A stretch of 20,901 nt of DNA from Phoronis ovalis (lineage: Eukaryota > Phoronida > Phoronidae), in the NCBI GenBank assembly GCA_028565635.1, contig JAOXYB010108825.1, positions 1 to 20,901 of the forward strand, given 5' to 3'. The translations under genes and the position numbers were made by a program. This document shows positions 1-10,399 of the stretch, piece by piece. The notes under the pieces were generated by a model. The model had not been told where the DNA came from and did no database searches. It saw nothing but the letters and a program-made list of their open reading frames with translations. Numbering within the stretch: position 1 is the first letter of the stretch; the number at the start of each line of letters is the position of its first letter.

Positions 1-3000
1 GGTACTGTGCTCAGGTAGCAGTGTCACAGAATCATGAGTACACCATAGTGTCTACCTACTAGTTTCAGTTTGACAGTTCTTTTTATCGGATAATCAGAAA
101 ATCCATATTTATCAAATTATACTTGTACTTGTAGTACAATATATACAATAAATTATTATACAATGGTATTTGCATACTCACAGTCACAAGGTTCTGGTAA
201 GTCCGAAAATATATCCATCTTACACTGTTTTATAATTATTTAACAATTAAAAACAGTACACGCTTTAGTCACCGCTTCAACGTGTACAGTGACAGTGTAT
301 GAAAGTGCATGCTGCACACCGGATGCACCGGACGATGAACAAAAATGGCGTGCAAGGTACTTAAAATGCCCACCAGGGGTGGTTGTATCAGGTCTAGAAT
401 TGCCACCAGGGAGGAGATATAGACATGTCGTGCACTTGGTACTATAATGTGATTTTGTGGTGATTTATTTGGATAGATTTTAATTATGCTATGAGATAAT
501 AGATTATAAACAGCACATCCCTCCTGCATCGTCATGGCAGGGTACTTGATAATAAAATAATCTTTAAAACCCCCGACTACCCGGGGGGTCACTACAAAAG
601 ATTATACATACGTACGCGTATGTAGGTACCAAAAAGACATTGAGAAATCCCTGCCGGGAGACGACTATTGAAAAATGCCTACCAGTTGAAACAATAATCA
701 TTAAAAAAACCTACCCCTTGAAACAAAAATCATCATAAAACCTACTCGTTGACCAGAATGCCAACGAAAAATGTCCCTGTAATTATCCCTTGCCATGATA
801 TCATATTCAACATTTAACCAAATGTTACTGAAAAAGTACCCCCTAAAACTGAGACATAGATCTAGAGTTAGATGTCAGTGGATGGCAGACCCTTGACCCG
901 GACAAGGTAAAATAAATACTAAGATGCACCCCTTGAAACGGACGCTGTGCCGAGAAATATATAGACCCCTTGAGCGCCTAGTACAGTTTTCTATTGAGTG
1001 ACCCCGGACCCGTCTACCTGCAGACAAGGAGATGGGTTTTAAAAATGTTGGTGTGTAATATCTAAATTTTTAATACTCTTGAATATTACCGTTGCAAGCA
1101 TGTGCTATATATGTTCTAAGCCGCATTTTGCATTTTTAAATTGCATATTAATTTTATTCATTTAGTAATAAATGTATCACTGATGTAAAAGTTACATGAA
1201 ATTACTATATATAGAAGTTAGTGGATTGAAAAATCAATTGTATCCTTATACCAGATAGTTATAGAGGTCATTGTACTATGTATGATAAGATGACCTATAC
1301 ATCATTTCAGAAAGACTGGAGATATTAATTTGAGTCAAGTTGAAACCAAAACTATCTTTGCTATTTTAAAATATGTATTTGAGTTAATTAATTTGCTATT
1401 TTTCGAGTTTTCTTTTTCATTGTAAACAATCTTTGCTCATAGTCAAAATCAGCTGGTTATAATATATAATACATTTAAAACAGCGCCTAAAGCCTGCTAG
1501 GATTGTGAGAGCTCAACACTAACTCGCATCCCGTCGGCTATATATAAGGGGAAAATCCCATAAATTGCTCAAGTCCCCCCCCCAAAAAAAAACGGCATTT
1601 AAACAAAGCCAAACATAGTTTTATCTTCAAGAACTTTTCGTACTCTGATTTTGTGCATATTAACACCTATTAGACGATACGGAATCTAGCCAGACAATGC
1701 ACATGTGTGCAACCAAGAATTTGTTTTTAAATATTTCGCTGTGCATTCTGTTTAGTTAATGCAACCTTATTAACAGTGGTGTTTCCGCTAGGTGTCAAAT
1801 ACGTCCCGTATCAGCTCTATTGTGAAAGGAGACATTTAAAATCTAGTTGCTAAGGAAGTACACTACACTAGAAAGTCCCATCCAATGTTAAATGAACGAG
1901 TTCAAATATTTTTATTAAAAACACTGTACGCCAATTTCTCTCTCGATTCACTTGCATCACATACACATCTTAGAAAAACTGTTTGTTTTACTCTCCCCCC
2001 CCCCCCCAACAACAGTACAGTTTTCTAGATATTTGGCAAAACTGAACACCCTTGGAAATTTCTCCAATCGGAACCTGGGACCTACTTGAATTTGACCTTG
2101 CGCGAATTGATACAAGGTTATGTGATGCGCCCCGAGATTTTCGTTAACTTCGCTAGCAACAGCTATTATATATTCCTGTTGAAAAATACCATATATATTT
2201 TAACTATAATGTAGTGGATTTCTGTCTAGCGATACACACCTCTATACTCCGCAGATTCTTTTTTAGGAACTATCCGAGACCAGCACAGCTCAAGCTTACT
2301 GTGTAGTGGTACGTTAAAATGATCACGACACATGGGGGAAAACCCGATTGTTATAGGACCCGATTGTTATCTAGTTTTAATCTAAAGCAGGCGTCAGACA
2401 CTTGTAGTTTAGCTTATAGTACACAAGGGGAATCGAAGATCGAAAATTGTGTATTCGCCTAGAATATTCGCGTTAAGGGTTCCTACAAGCATCCAGTACT
2501 TGTAGAAGTTAAGCAGCATTTCTGTTTGTGTGTAGTAGATGAGAGGAAGATCAAAACTGTGGATTCAATTCTGAGGTCGGTGCAGAATCTAATGTTTTAA
2601 AGTTGTTGTCAATAGATCACTAAAAACAGTTACGTGTAGAACTGAAAGCCACGTTGACATTTTACTGAGTTCACTTACGAACCCCGAGGAAATTTAGTAT
2701 GGATTCAAAAATTGCGAATAGACCCGGGGGTGGGTACTTCACAAAATGTTGGCAAAAGCTTAAAAACCAGATCCTCTCGACTACTTTTGCCTGCAAAAAA
2801 AGTTTTGCTTAACTTTTTTTTGCTAAAAACTGATAATTTTATGTCAGTATTGGAAAACCGGTTTAATTTAGTAAAAAATCAGATCAACTCAGATTCTTTA
2901 TTAAAAAAAACAGATCCTCTGTCTCTGTTAATTTGGTAAAAAACACACGTCGGGATCCACCAAAGCGGCATATCCCTATATACTGGGTTCCCCCCGGGAT

Positions 3001-3365
3001 TGATTTGTTTGCTTTCGATTTCGTACCCACTATTAGACACTGTTTTGGGCGAATTAATGTTTTGTATTTTTAACTTAAGATTATATATTCATACATTTCC
3101 GTGTTATTACATTGTTTTGTGTCCTTGAAACTATGATATATCGAAAGTAATTCATACTAAAACGTTTTAGCCTTGGATTTTACTTATTATAATTCTAGTG
3201 TTTTTCATCGTATGAGTACAATCTCGTCGTGATTATGTTCACCTCCGATAATATTGCTGCAATACAATTAAAGATTTCACAGGATCTATAGATAACCATT
3301 TGCTGAAACATGCTGTTGCATTGAGTACAATTTACATTACTATAACTAAAACAGTTCACATCGGT
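1..3365. other. AT-rich intergenic DNA, no supported gene
   Basis: I see no convincing coding region here. The open frames present are short, AT-driven and show no recognisable motif. The stretch contains degenerate repeats near 650-990, a run of 9 C followed by 9 A near 1575-1592, a run of 13 C at about 1995-2007, and three loosely similar A-rich segments between 2760 and 2940 that each carry a CAGATC core. A TATATAAG string occurs near 1541 but is not followed by any recognisable first exon. This is probably 5' flanking or intergenic DNA of the gene that starts at 3894. Confidence 0.5.
650..990. repeat. Degenerate tandem-like repeats around a CCCCTTGAAAC core
   Basis: A motif close to CCTACCCCTTGAAAC, usually preceded by an A-rich run, recurs with variation near 675-692, 710-725, 740-753, 926-939 and 965-975. 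Spacing is irregular, roughly 30-35 bp at first and longer later. It looks like an old, decayed minisatellite or a fragment of a dispersed repeat. The call rests on reading the sequence by eye, so the limits are approximate. Confidence 0.4.
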
Positions 3366-3685
3366 GCAAGTTAATGAACAGCAATAAAAATAGACTATCG
3401 TGTTATACATACAGTGTACAATAAATGCGATGACGCACCACAATGGAATGTTTCAGTAAATAAAGTCCGATGTTAAAAGAATTTAAAATTCTTTACGGAA
3501 TCAGTGACCTGAAATGGACGATATGCAAGTTAACGAACAACAATAAAAATAGACTATCGTGTTATACATACAGTGTACAACATATGCGATGACGCACCAA
3601 AATGGAATGTTTTCAGTAAACAAAGTCCAATGTTAAAAGAATTTAAAATTCTTTATGGAATCAGTGAACTGAAATGGACGATATG
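3366..3685. repeat. Tandem duplication of a ~160-bp unit upstream of exon 1
   Basis: Copy 1 (about 3366-3524) and copy 2 (about 3525-3685) start with GCAAGTTAA and end with GGACGATATG. They agree at well over 90% of positions by eye, with single-base changes and one or two 1-bp indels. Each copy contains a perfect inverted repeat AAAGAATTT-A-AAATTCTTT, able to form a small hairpin. The array ends about 210 bp before the start codon at 3894, so it lies in the 5' flank or 5' UTR of the NTase-TPR gene. Confidence 0.85.
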
Positions 3686-3796
3686 TATTAACGAAATGCA
3701 TATTTCCTTATTGCATGTCACAAGATAAATCAGCAACATGACTGTGTATAACCATACCACGGATTAAAAGTGACGTATTAAATCGCAGTTTTATTA

Positions 3797-3846
3797 TTCA
3801 CGTGAAACTGCTATAGACGTAGTAATTTAGTTTCGCCGAACGAAAC
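3797..3846. promoter_or_regulatory. Candidate proximal regulatory palindromes of the NTase-TPR gene
   Basis: Two palindromic motifs sit within 100 bp of the start codon. TTCACGTGAA at 3797-3806 contains an E-box (CACGTG). GTTTCG-CCGAA-CGAAAC at 3830-3846 has 6-bp inverted arms and carries GAAAC on both strands, which loosely recalls half-sites bound by IRF-type factors. I see the palindromes directly. Any regulatory role is inference, and the transcription start site is unknown. Confidence 0.25.
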
Positions 3847-3893
3847 AGTAAGATTCCAGAGAGAAGGGAGTACTTATAAGTAACACACAAGCC

Positions 3894-4008
3894 ATGGCAA
3901 GGAAACGGAGTTACGAAAAACGTCAAAATGAAAGCCAGAGTGTTCCCAAAATTAAGCGACGAAAAGTTTTAAATGCCAAAGTGGACAGCATACACCGTGA
4001 AGACGAAG
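3894..4008 (+). CDS. NTase-TPR gene, exon 1: basic N-terminus with NLS-like motif
   Basis: The ATG at 3894 lies in a favourable context (gccATGG, with G at -3 and +4). The reading frame stays open for 38 codons plus one base and stops at a consensus donor, G|GTAAGG, at 4008/4009. The peptide is rich in Lys and Arg and contains PKIKRRKV (residues 18-25), which resembles a classical nuclear localisation signal. The leftover base G joins AA at 12922-12923 to make a Glu codon, so exon 2 continues in frame. No other exon pair in the window joins so cleanly. The 5' UTR limits and any upstream non-coding exon cannot be seen. The splice is predicted, not observed. Confidence 0.72.
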
Positions 4009-5346
4009 GTAAGGCGCTATAAATAATCCCAGGGATACTTGTGTGATTTTTGGTTTAAAGATCTAATTATAAAGACCCCTACACGTGATAAGCAATATGG
4101 GCTAAAAATGTACCCTGTAGTATGGTAAGCATATGGTGGCAAAAAATACTTAGGTCGTTTTCCCACTAGGTGTTATGGGTAAAAAGTTTATGGGTTACAG
4201 AAAATCACGTTCAGATTGATACAATCATTCTTTTTATTTCTTTTTTGTAATTCAGCAAAATGATAGGTAGCATCATACTATAGCTAATTAAATATTATAA
4301 AAGTCCTAAATTAAAACAAATTGCTACATACCGTATTCCCTAATAGCAAGATTAGGAAACTTCATTGTTTTTAATTATTAGATATATTGATGCTGAACCA
4401 CCTGTTAGTAAGTTCTAGTTATCCCAAGACGGCACAAAATAATTAAGTAAGACACGGGAGTCTTGAATATCACTACTAAATAAGTTTAGTATCTAGACGA
4501 GTTATAGAGCAACTGTCAGAGTTATAGACGAGATTAAAGAGAATGCTTACCTATATTACTTAATTTCTGGTCCGAAATTATTCAGTGGCGTTAACAGCAA
4601 AGATAGAATATGGTCTTGTATAAGAGGGTTTAGAAAGCTTTGGTGCGCAAAAATATCCTCAACAATGACAATGTAACGATAAGATGAAGAATGGAAAATA
4701 AAAAAATAATAATAATAAAAAACAACAACCCTTAAATCTGCCCAGTCGAATTCTAGCATCCTTCCTCTCTTACGCACTGTTTCCAGGAACTGAAACAGAA
4801 ATTTAACTTCATTCCTCATCAGTGTGGTGGATGAAAGGCAGGGATATGCCTCTGTGTTGTCACATGATTGGTTGGTCTGAAGTTATGTTTTGCCCTATTT
4901 AGACAATGTTCCGTTTAGTGTTCTCAGTAGTGACACTCTATTCGATAGACACGTCTGTGCTATATGACTTGTCCATAAAATTGCTCCAGGCTATTGTTAC
5001 TTTGCTTCCGTTACACGCTGACATTGCTTATGAGCGGATTTGAACAACTTTTGCTGTGACAATATATTTTTTGTCTACTTTAGATAACAGAAAATATTAC
5101 TTCAAAGAATAAGACTGAAATGTAGAATATGCAATTTTAGTTGTTCCTAATTTGTATTTTCAATACGCATTGTTGTACGAAGTCAATTAAGTACAGATTT
5201 CCCCTTTTTATACCCATCACACTATATACAATAAATATAGTCGTCCTGTATGCGCGGTCGTCATAGGCATCGTGCATAGTCGTCGTCATCGTATGTAACC
5301 TTTTCTTTGTCTCGCGATAGCAAATTTAGTATTTTTCGGATCAGCT

Positions 5347-5441
5347 AATATAATTTATGTTAATATATAAATGGTCTCTTACATGGGCCCTACGTGGGGT
5401 GTTGGCCTCGTTGTCGTATCCCTGTTTCGGAAAAATATGGC
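5347..5441 (+). repeat. YR element split repeat A1 (5' terminus)
   Basis: This ~95-bp segment aligns to 11895-11991. Shared blocks are AATATAATTYATGTTAAT, CTTACATGG, GTGGGGTG, CGTATC and TTCGGAAAAAT. It lies just upstream of the gag-like frame. Its partner A2 lies between B1 and B2 at the other end, as expected for split direct repeats. Confidence 0.8.
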
Positions 5442-5465
5442 CCGGTAGTTTAATTTTCTACTGAA

Positions 5466-5876
5466 TGTCATATGTATGCTGTTGTTATCATGATGGAGCC
5501 ACGCAAGGAGCTAAACCGAGACATTGATCTGCATGTGGAATACCAGTCAAGGAAGTCGTCGGACCACATGGCCTGGAGAAATGTTGAAAACAAGTTGATA
5601 CTGATATTCTTGAAGACAGTATTCCATTTCACGGACACGGCTTTTGGCGATGATTTCACTGATACCAGTGCTTTATTGAAAGAGATTTTACACCGGATAA
5701 GCCAACAAAATGCAAGACAAAATATTTTGCAAAGCGATATAGATAGTCTATAACATTCACTGGCTACACAGACATTAGCATCTAATGTGTCAAATACATT
5801 ATCCATGTCAACAACGTCATCTGTTAGTATTGCCGGTATTAGTTCAAGGACAGTGGTAACTAGTTCGTCAAATATG
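5466..5876 (+). pseudogene. gag-like first ORF of the YR element (broken)
   Basis: An open frame runs from about 5472 to a stop at 5751-5753 and then continues in the same frame with a Ser/Thr-rich tail to a second stop near 5876. The protein is mostly charged and helical (for example the stretch around DTSALLKEILHRISQQNARQ), with no cysteine knuckle. Its position right after A1 fits the gag-like ORF of Ngaro/DIRS elements. That is inferred from place and character; I do not recognise a specific domain. The internal stop and the following ~240 bp without a frame indicate decay. Confidence 0.5.
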
Positions 5877-6118
5877 TAACCCGTCTTGACAACGGCTTAT
5901 ATTCTCGGAAACTCAACTACATTATCCAACTCTTGAAACTCAAAAATAATATGGAGTCAGTACATTAATTTTCCAGATCTTCTCCAAAACCCGAAATTTT
6001 CGGCACTGGCCAACATTCACGAACCTGTAATTGATTGGAAAGGCAACTTGACAAAAGATGTAAAACAATAGATAATTTCAACACATGGCTTACATAAAAA
6101 TTAAGGCCTGGAATATAT

Positions 6119-6640
6119 ATGAATCCATGTTACTCAGTAAAAATGATAATCACATACTGTAGAAGCAGTTATATGTGGCACGCATTGTACAATTGCGATG
6201 TCAAATTTCGGCGCAGGTTAGCCAATAAACAACCTCAAGCGAGAAGATGTGATCAAATTGACCCTGGGTTACATATAACCGGTATGCTTTATGAAGAAAA
6301 CTGTTCTTCACGTGTAGACTTAAACATTTTGAAAGATGCCTCAGATACAGGATATGGTGGAGTTTTTCATAATATGTCGTTTTATGTCCTATTTAAGGAT
6401 TATATTCATGATTATGACAGGAAGACATGCTCTATAAAATGGAGAGAACTGTATGCTATAGTTAAAGCGGTCGCTACATGCTGTTGCCGTGTATATAACA
6501 ATTTAATACCATGGAAGGAGGAACAGGGCATATTTCTTCTGTCATTAAATTATAACACATCATGATGAGAATAATGTATTAATTGCGTCCTGTGATTATG
6601 TCCTATGAGGGACATCGTTTGATGAAGATATTAACTCGTT
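6119..6640 (+). pseudogene. RNase H remnant of the YR element
   Basis: The frame 6119-6565 contains LKDASDTGYGG followed by SIKWRELYAIV. These match the first (Asp) and second (Glu) catalytic blocks of the RNase H domain that follows the RT in DIRS/Ngaro elements. A third block, HHDENNV near 6558-6578, is readable only in a shifted frame, so at least one frameshift separates it. Upstream sequence gives a degraded connection segment but no RT fingers/palm motifs (no YxDD-like block), which points to deletion of the RT. Confidence 0.68.
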
Positions 6641-6649
6641 CATATATAA

Positions 6650-7236
6650 CAATAAATAGATTTGTTTGTATTATTTTCAAATACCTCATTAATTATAGAT
6701 CAAGCAAATGATTTAGTAAGGACCGGTATCAAGCATTTAACTCGAGAGACTTATAGTTGTGGGCAAAAAGCATATTTAGCTTTTTGTGAGTTGTATGTCC
6801 TTGTTGACTTGCAAGCGGCAGAGGAAACCTGGCTAATGTTTATCACTTATTTATTTAGAAACACACCTCTATAATACCCTACAATTTACGTTTATTTAGA
6901 GTCAGTGCGATCTCTACATGTACAGGGAATCCTTTACATAATACTCTAAGATTAAATGAAGTCTATTCATATTGAATCAGGTTCAGTTTCGAAGCAAAGA
7001 TAGCAATTACATATCAGATTTTACTGTCAGTTTGTAAGTTTCGTAATTTATCTGTTCATGTAGATTTGGTATTTTGGTCAGCTATGACCAGCTATAACTC
7101 TAGCACATTTCAGATTACTTAGATGTTTTGAATTTACAGTTTGTAATGGCCTTGTTAATCCTCAATACCATCTTTGTTTGCAAAATGTTGCTCTTGGATG
7201 TGAATCAAAACACCCTACTGGTATTTAGCATTTAAA
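6650..7236 (+). pseudogene. Tyrosine recombinase, N-terminal part (YR element)
   Basis: Read across three frames, this shows the SAM-like DNA-binding domain of a YR recombinase: LTRETYSCGQKAYLAFCEL, EETWLMFITYL, then YVYLESVRSLHVQGNPLHNT. The start of the catalytic domain follows as FRLLRCFEFTV (about 7108-7140), whose RC-E box carries the first catalytic Arg, and NPQYHLCLQNVALG. Stops and frameshifts occur near 6872, 6977 and 7124. The match breaks off at about 7236, where antisense LINE sequence begins. The remainder of the domain resumes beyond 11330. Confidence 0.75.
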
Positions 7237-7288
7237 TGTTGGAGTCTCCCGTCGTTCCGACGTATGAGTGTTCGTCAGGATAATTCTT

Positions 7289-7446
7289 CTATTTGTGGGT
7301 CTTCATGTGGTTGATTAGGCCAGCTTTGGACTTACAGATTTTGTTGCAGATGGTACATGTGAGATTACCTGTATCTGTGCCTGGTGTGTTCGCTGATGGG
7401 ATTGCAGGCCAATTCTGGAGCGGCAGGCCAGGCCACATGAGTTGCA
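7289..7446 (-). pseudogene. Two C-terminal C2H2 zinc fingers of the LINE
   Basis: Finger 1 (7384-7446) reads CNSCGLACRSRIGLQSHQRTH and finger 2 (7295-7357) reads CTICNKICKSKAGLINHMKTH. Both fit C-x2-C-x12-H-x3-H exactly. Finger 2 is followed by Lys and a TAG stop at 7289-7291, presumably the natural end of the LINE ORF. The fingers lie in different frames, so a 1-nt shift separates them. Such a tail presumably binds nucleic acid. Confidence 0.8.
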
Positions 7447-7636
7447 AATAAATGATGGAAGTGACTCAACTGTTGACGTGCTAGCTTTCCGTCTGTCCCA
7501 TTTAACACACAGGTGCTTGATACGTTTTCTTCAAAACTCAGTGCTTCTGTTTGACATGTGTGTCTCCAGAGTGACCTGTCCTTTGCTGAGGTCTCCCAAG
7601 TTTTGATGTCAATGTTGCTGGCTTTTAAGTTGGATT

Positions 7637-9060
7637 TCAGCGTAACAAAGGGCGTCCAATATGGCGTAAGCCTTGATTCAGTTGGGAGTAAAATATAACC
7701 TTTGGTAGTCTGGAGTCATCCATCCCGACTAAATGTCCTGACCAGCGAAGTTGAGCTTTTATCAGCATGCTTTCAACGATTGACATTTTACACTTATTCA
7801 GCACGTCAACATTTGGTACCTTATCTTGCCACTTTATGTTGCATATTGTGCGTAGGCAACGCATGTGTAATTGGTCAAGTAGTTTGATGTGCCGACGGTA
7901 GAGGGTCCAGGTCTCGTAACCGTACATAAGCGTTGGGAGCACTGTTGCTTGGTATACTTTAATTTTTGTGCTGAGACGCATACCATGCTCACTCCATAGT
8001 CGTTTTGTCAGTCTACCAAATGATAAGTTTGCTTTTGCAAGGCGTTGGGATATCTCATCATCGATTAGCCAATTGCTTGAAAGTATAGTCCCTAGATAGC
8101 AGAATTTCTATTTTGACAACAGGGTCATAGTGAGGACGTCCTGACACTGGCTGATACTTTACTTCTGTTTTCTTAATGCTGATTGTAAGGCCAAAGATCT
8201 TTGAAGCTGTTGAGAAGCAATCTGTGATGAACTGTATATCGTCTAGAGAGTGAGCAATCAGTGCGCAGTCATCAGCAAGTAGAAGATCTCGGATAATCAT
8301 CTCCAACACCTTGGTACGGGCCTGGAACCTTCTTAAGTTGAAGAGGTTGCCATCTGTGCGGAACTGGATGTAGACCCCTCTATCTACCTGGTTAAAAGCA
8401 TCCATGAGCATAGTGGAAAACACTATGGAAAACAGTGTGGGAGCAAGAAAACATCATTGTTTGTACCATTGCTAACAGGAAAAGAGTCAGATGATTCGCA
8501 GTTTTCTTGGACTTTTGCTGTCATTCCGTCATGAAATGAGAGAATTAATGATACGAGTTTATCAGGACAACCAAACTTGTGTAGCAGTTTCCACAGTCCA
8601 TCTCTGCTCCCTGTATCTAATGCTTTAGTCAGATCAAGAAATACCATATAAAGGTCTTGATTTTGCTCGCGGCATTTTTATTGTATTTGTCGGGCTGCAA
8701 CTATCATGTCTGTTGTGCCCCTTCCAACTCGAAATCCGCATTGAGATTCTGGGTATATAGAGGAGACAAGGTGTGTGGTCTTTCTATTTATAATTACTAT
8801 TTAGAGCTTACCAGCTATTGCAAGTAGAAATATGCCACGATGGTTGTCGCAATTTGATCTGTCTCCTTTTCTTTTGTAAAGGTGAATGATTGAGGCAACC
8901 TTGCATTCTTGTAGTACAGCCCCTGTCTTCCAGATCGTACGAAAAAACTTTGTGAGTTGTCTGGTCATGATATGCCCTCCATGCTTGTATACCTCAGCTG
9001 GAATGCCATCTGGTCCAGGAGCCTTCCCAGACGATATCTGTTTTAAGGCCTTTGTCACTT
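7637..9060 (-). pseudogene. LINE reverse transcriptase, frameshifted
   Basis: Blocks appear in order on the minus strand. Fingers: SGKAPGPDGIPAEVYK and a CDNHRGIFLLAIAGK stretch in 9058-8801. Palm motif A: VFLDLTKALDT, about 8641-8612. Then VSNG near 8470, broken by a frameshift and resuming as FLAPTLFS. Catalytic motif C: LLLADDCAL, with the two Asp at about 8268-8273. A thumb/connection region at 7981-7637 contains YETWTLYRRH and RWSGHLVGMDDSRLPK. At least four frame breaks separate these pieces, so no functional enzyme can be made from this copy. Confidence 0.85.
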
Positions 9061-9390
9061 CATGTAAGGATGGAAACTAAGCTAATACTTCTAAGATTTG
9101 TCGTTGAGGTATCGAGTCTATTGCATCGTCAGGCATTTTGGATGCATGGTTCAGAAGATAGTTGAAGTGTTCAGCCCAACGGGAGAGTATATCTTTCTTT
9201 TCCGTAAGGAGAGTATTGTCATCGGCTTAATTTATTGGAGTTGTACCATTTGTTCTGGGACCATACACAGCATGTTGACCCTCAAAGAAACGCTTTGTAT
9301 TATGTCTGTCTGCTGCTTCTTGCAACTCTTTGGCTTTATTCTCCCACCAGTGATCTTTCATTTGACGTTACTTTGTTTGCACTGTCTGTT

Positions 9391-10391
9391 TCACTTTTGT
9401 GTATTTGCCCTTCTTGCTGGTAGAGTTTTTGTCTGAAATATAGGGGCAGTGTTGTAGGTTGCATCTCTGAACTGTTTCCATGCGATTTCAGCATCTGTGT
9501 CAGGGTAATCTTGATTGCCAATTGCCTCTTCCAGTTTTTGTTTTAGGGTGTCCGATACTCCATTACTCTTCAATTTGACCACATTGAGCTTCTTCACTGG
9601 TTTTGAGCGGCTGCTGTGGTGTTTGCCTGCAATTAGCAGTGACATCTTACTTCTAACGAGCCTGTGATAAGACCAACATGATGCCCCTCTCATGGAGAGT
9701 GTGATCCTTACGTCTTTAAGATCTGTTTGACATATTTTGACGTAGTCAATCACGTGCATCCATGTGGTTTTAAACTTGTTTGCTTGTTGGAAAATTGTGT
9801 TCGTAATAACCAAGTTGTGTTCTGCACATTTGGAAAGAAGTAGTACACCATTTGAGTTTGACTTCCCTACACCATGACATCCTATTATTCTGTCCCACGT
9901 TTCTTTATCTGAGCCAACCCTAGCATTGAAATCTCCCAGCAGGATGAGCTTGTCATTGTGTGGCGTGGAACGAGTGACCTTGCTGAGCTCATCGTAGAAA
10001 CCTTCTTTGTTTTCAACTGTGTGAGTCATGGTTGGTGCATATGCACTTATGATGGTTGCATGACGGCCCTTGGAGTGGCCGATGCGCATGACCATCAATA
10101 CGTCATTGATACCATTTGGCAAGACGTCCAAGTTACGGGCAATGGATGAGCGCACTGCAAATCCGACTCCAGATTTTCTAGGCTCTCCCTCAGGTTTGCC
10201 TATCCAGTAGAAGGTATAGCCCACTCCAGCTTCTTCAAGCTGCGATTCCTCTGAAAATATGTTTTCGCTTAGAGCTGCGATGTCAATATTGTACCGCTTT
10301 AGCATTTTGGCAATAAGCGCTGTTCTTCGTTCTGGTCTGTTATGTTTTCGAGTAATGTTCTAACATTCCAAGCACCAAAAATCAGTTCACA
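9391..10391 (-). pseudogene. LINE endonuclease (EEP family) domain, degenerate
   Basis: The main frame (9391-10305) shows ALSE with the catalytic Glu (residues 11-14), the GDFNARVG block (residues 124-131) and NLVITNT. The start lies further upstream, in a frame shifted by an indel near 10340: MKCELIFGAWNVRTLL reads from about 10391. Two lesions stand out. The segment between TTWMH and IDYV is about 8 residues short compared with relatives I know. The terminal DHR-type motif reads SYHR, so the Asp of the catalytic Asp-His pair is replaced by Tyr. The endonuclease is therefore probably dead. Confidence 0.8.
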
Positions 10392-10399
10392 TTTCATAT

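Noticed and set aside
269..592. 107-codon minus-strand frame near the window start
   Set aside because: No domain or motif is recognised, and the composition follows the surrounding non-coding DNA.
2712..2939. 75-codon plus-strand frame
   Set aside because: It falls in A/T-rich imperfect repeats (CAGATC-containing segments), lacks a normal ATG at its start, and encodes a low-complexity protein.
3874..3880. TTATAAG as a TATA box for the NTase-TPR gene
   Set aside because: It is only about 14 bp before the start codon, too close to drive a transcript that includes the ATG at a normal TATA-to-start distance.
4556..4819. 87-codon minus-strand frame in the intron
   Set aside because: The Tyr/Phe run comes from an AATAAT simple repeat, and no domain is visible.
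7228..7245. Target-site duplication of the LINE
   Set aside because: I compared sequence near 7236 with that near 11330 and found no convincing matching word, so none is annotated.
8886..10149. Plus-strand frames across the LINE (for example 9098-9436 and 9958-10149)
   Set aside because: They are antisense to clear endonuclease and RT coding blocks and have no motif of their own.
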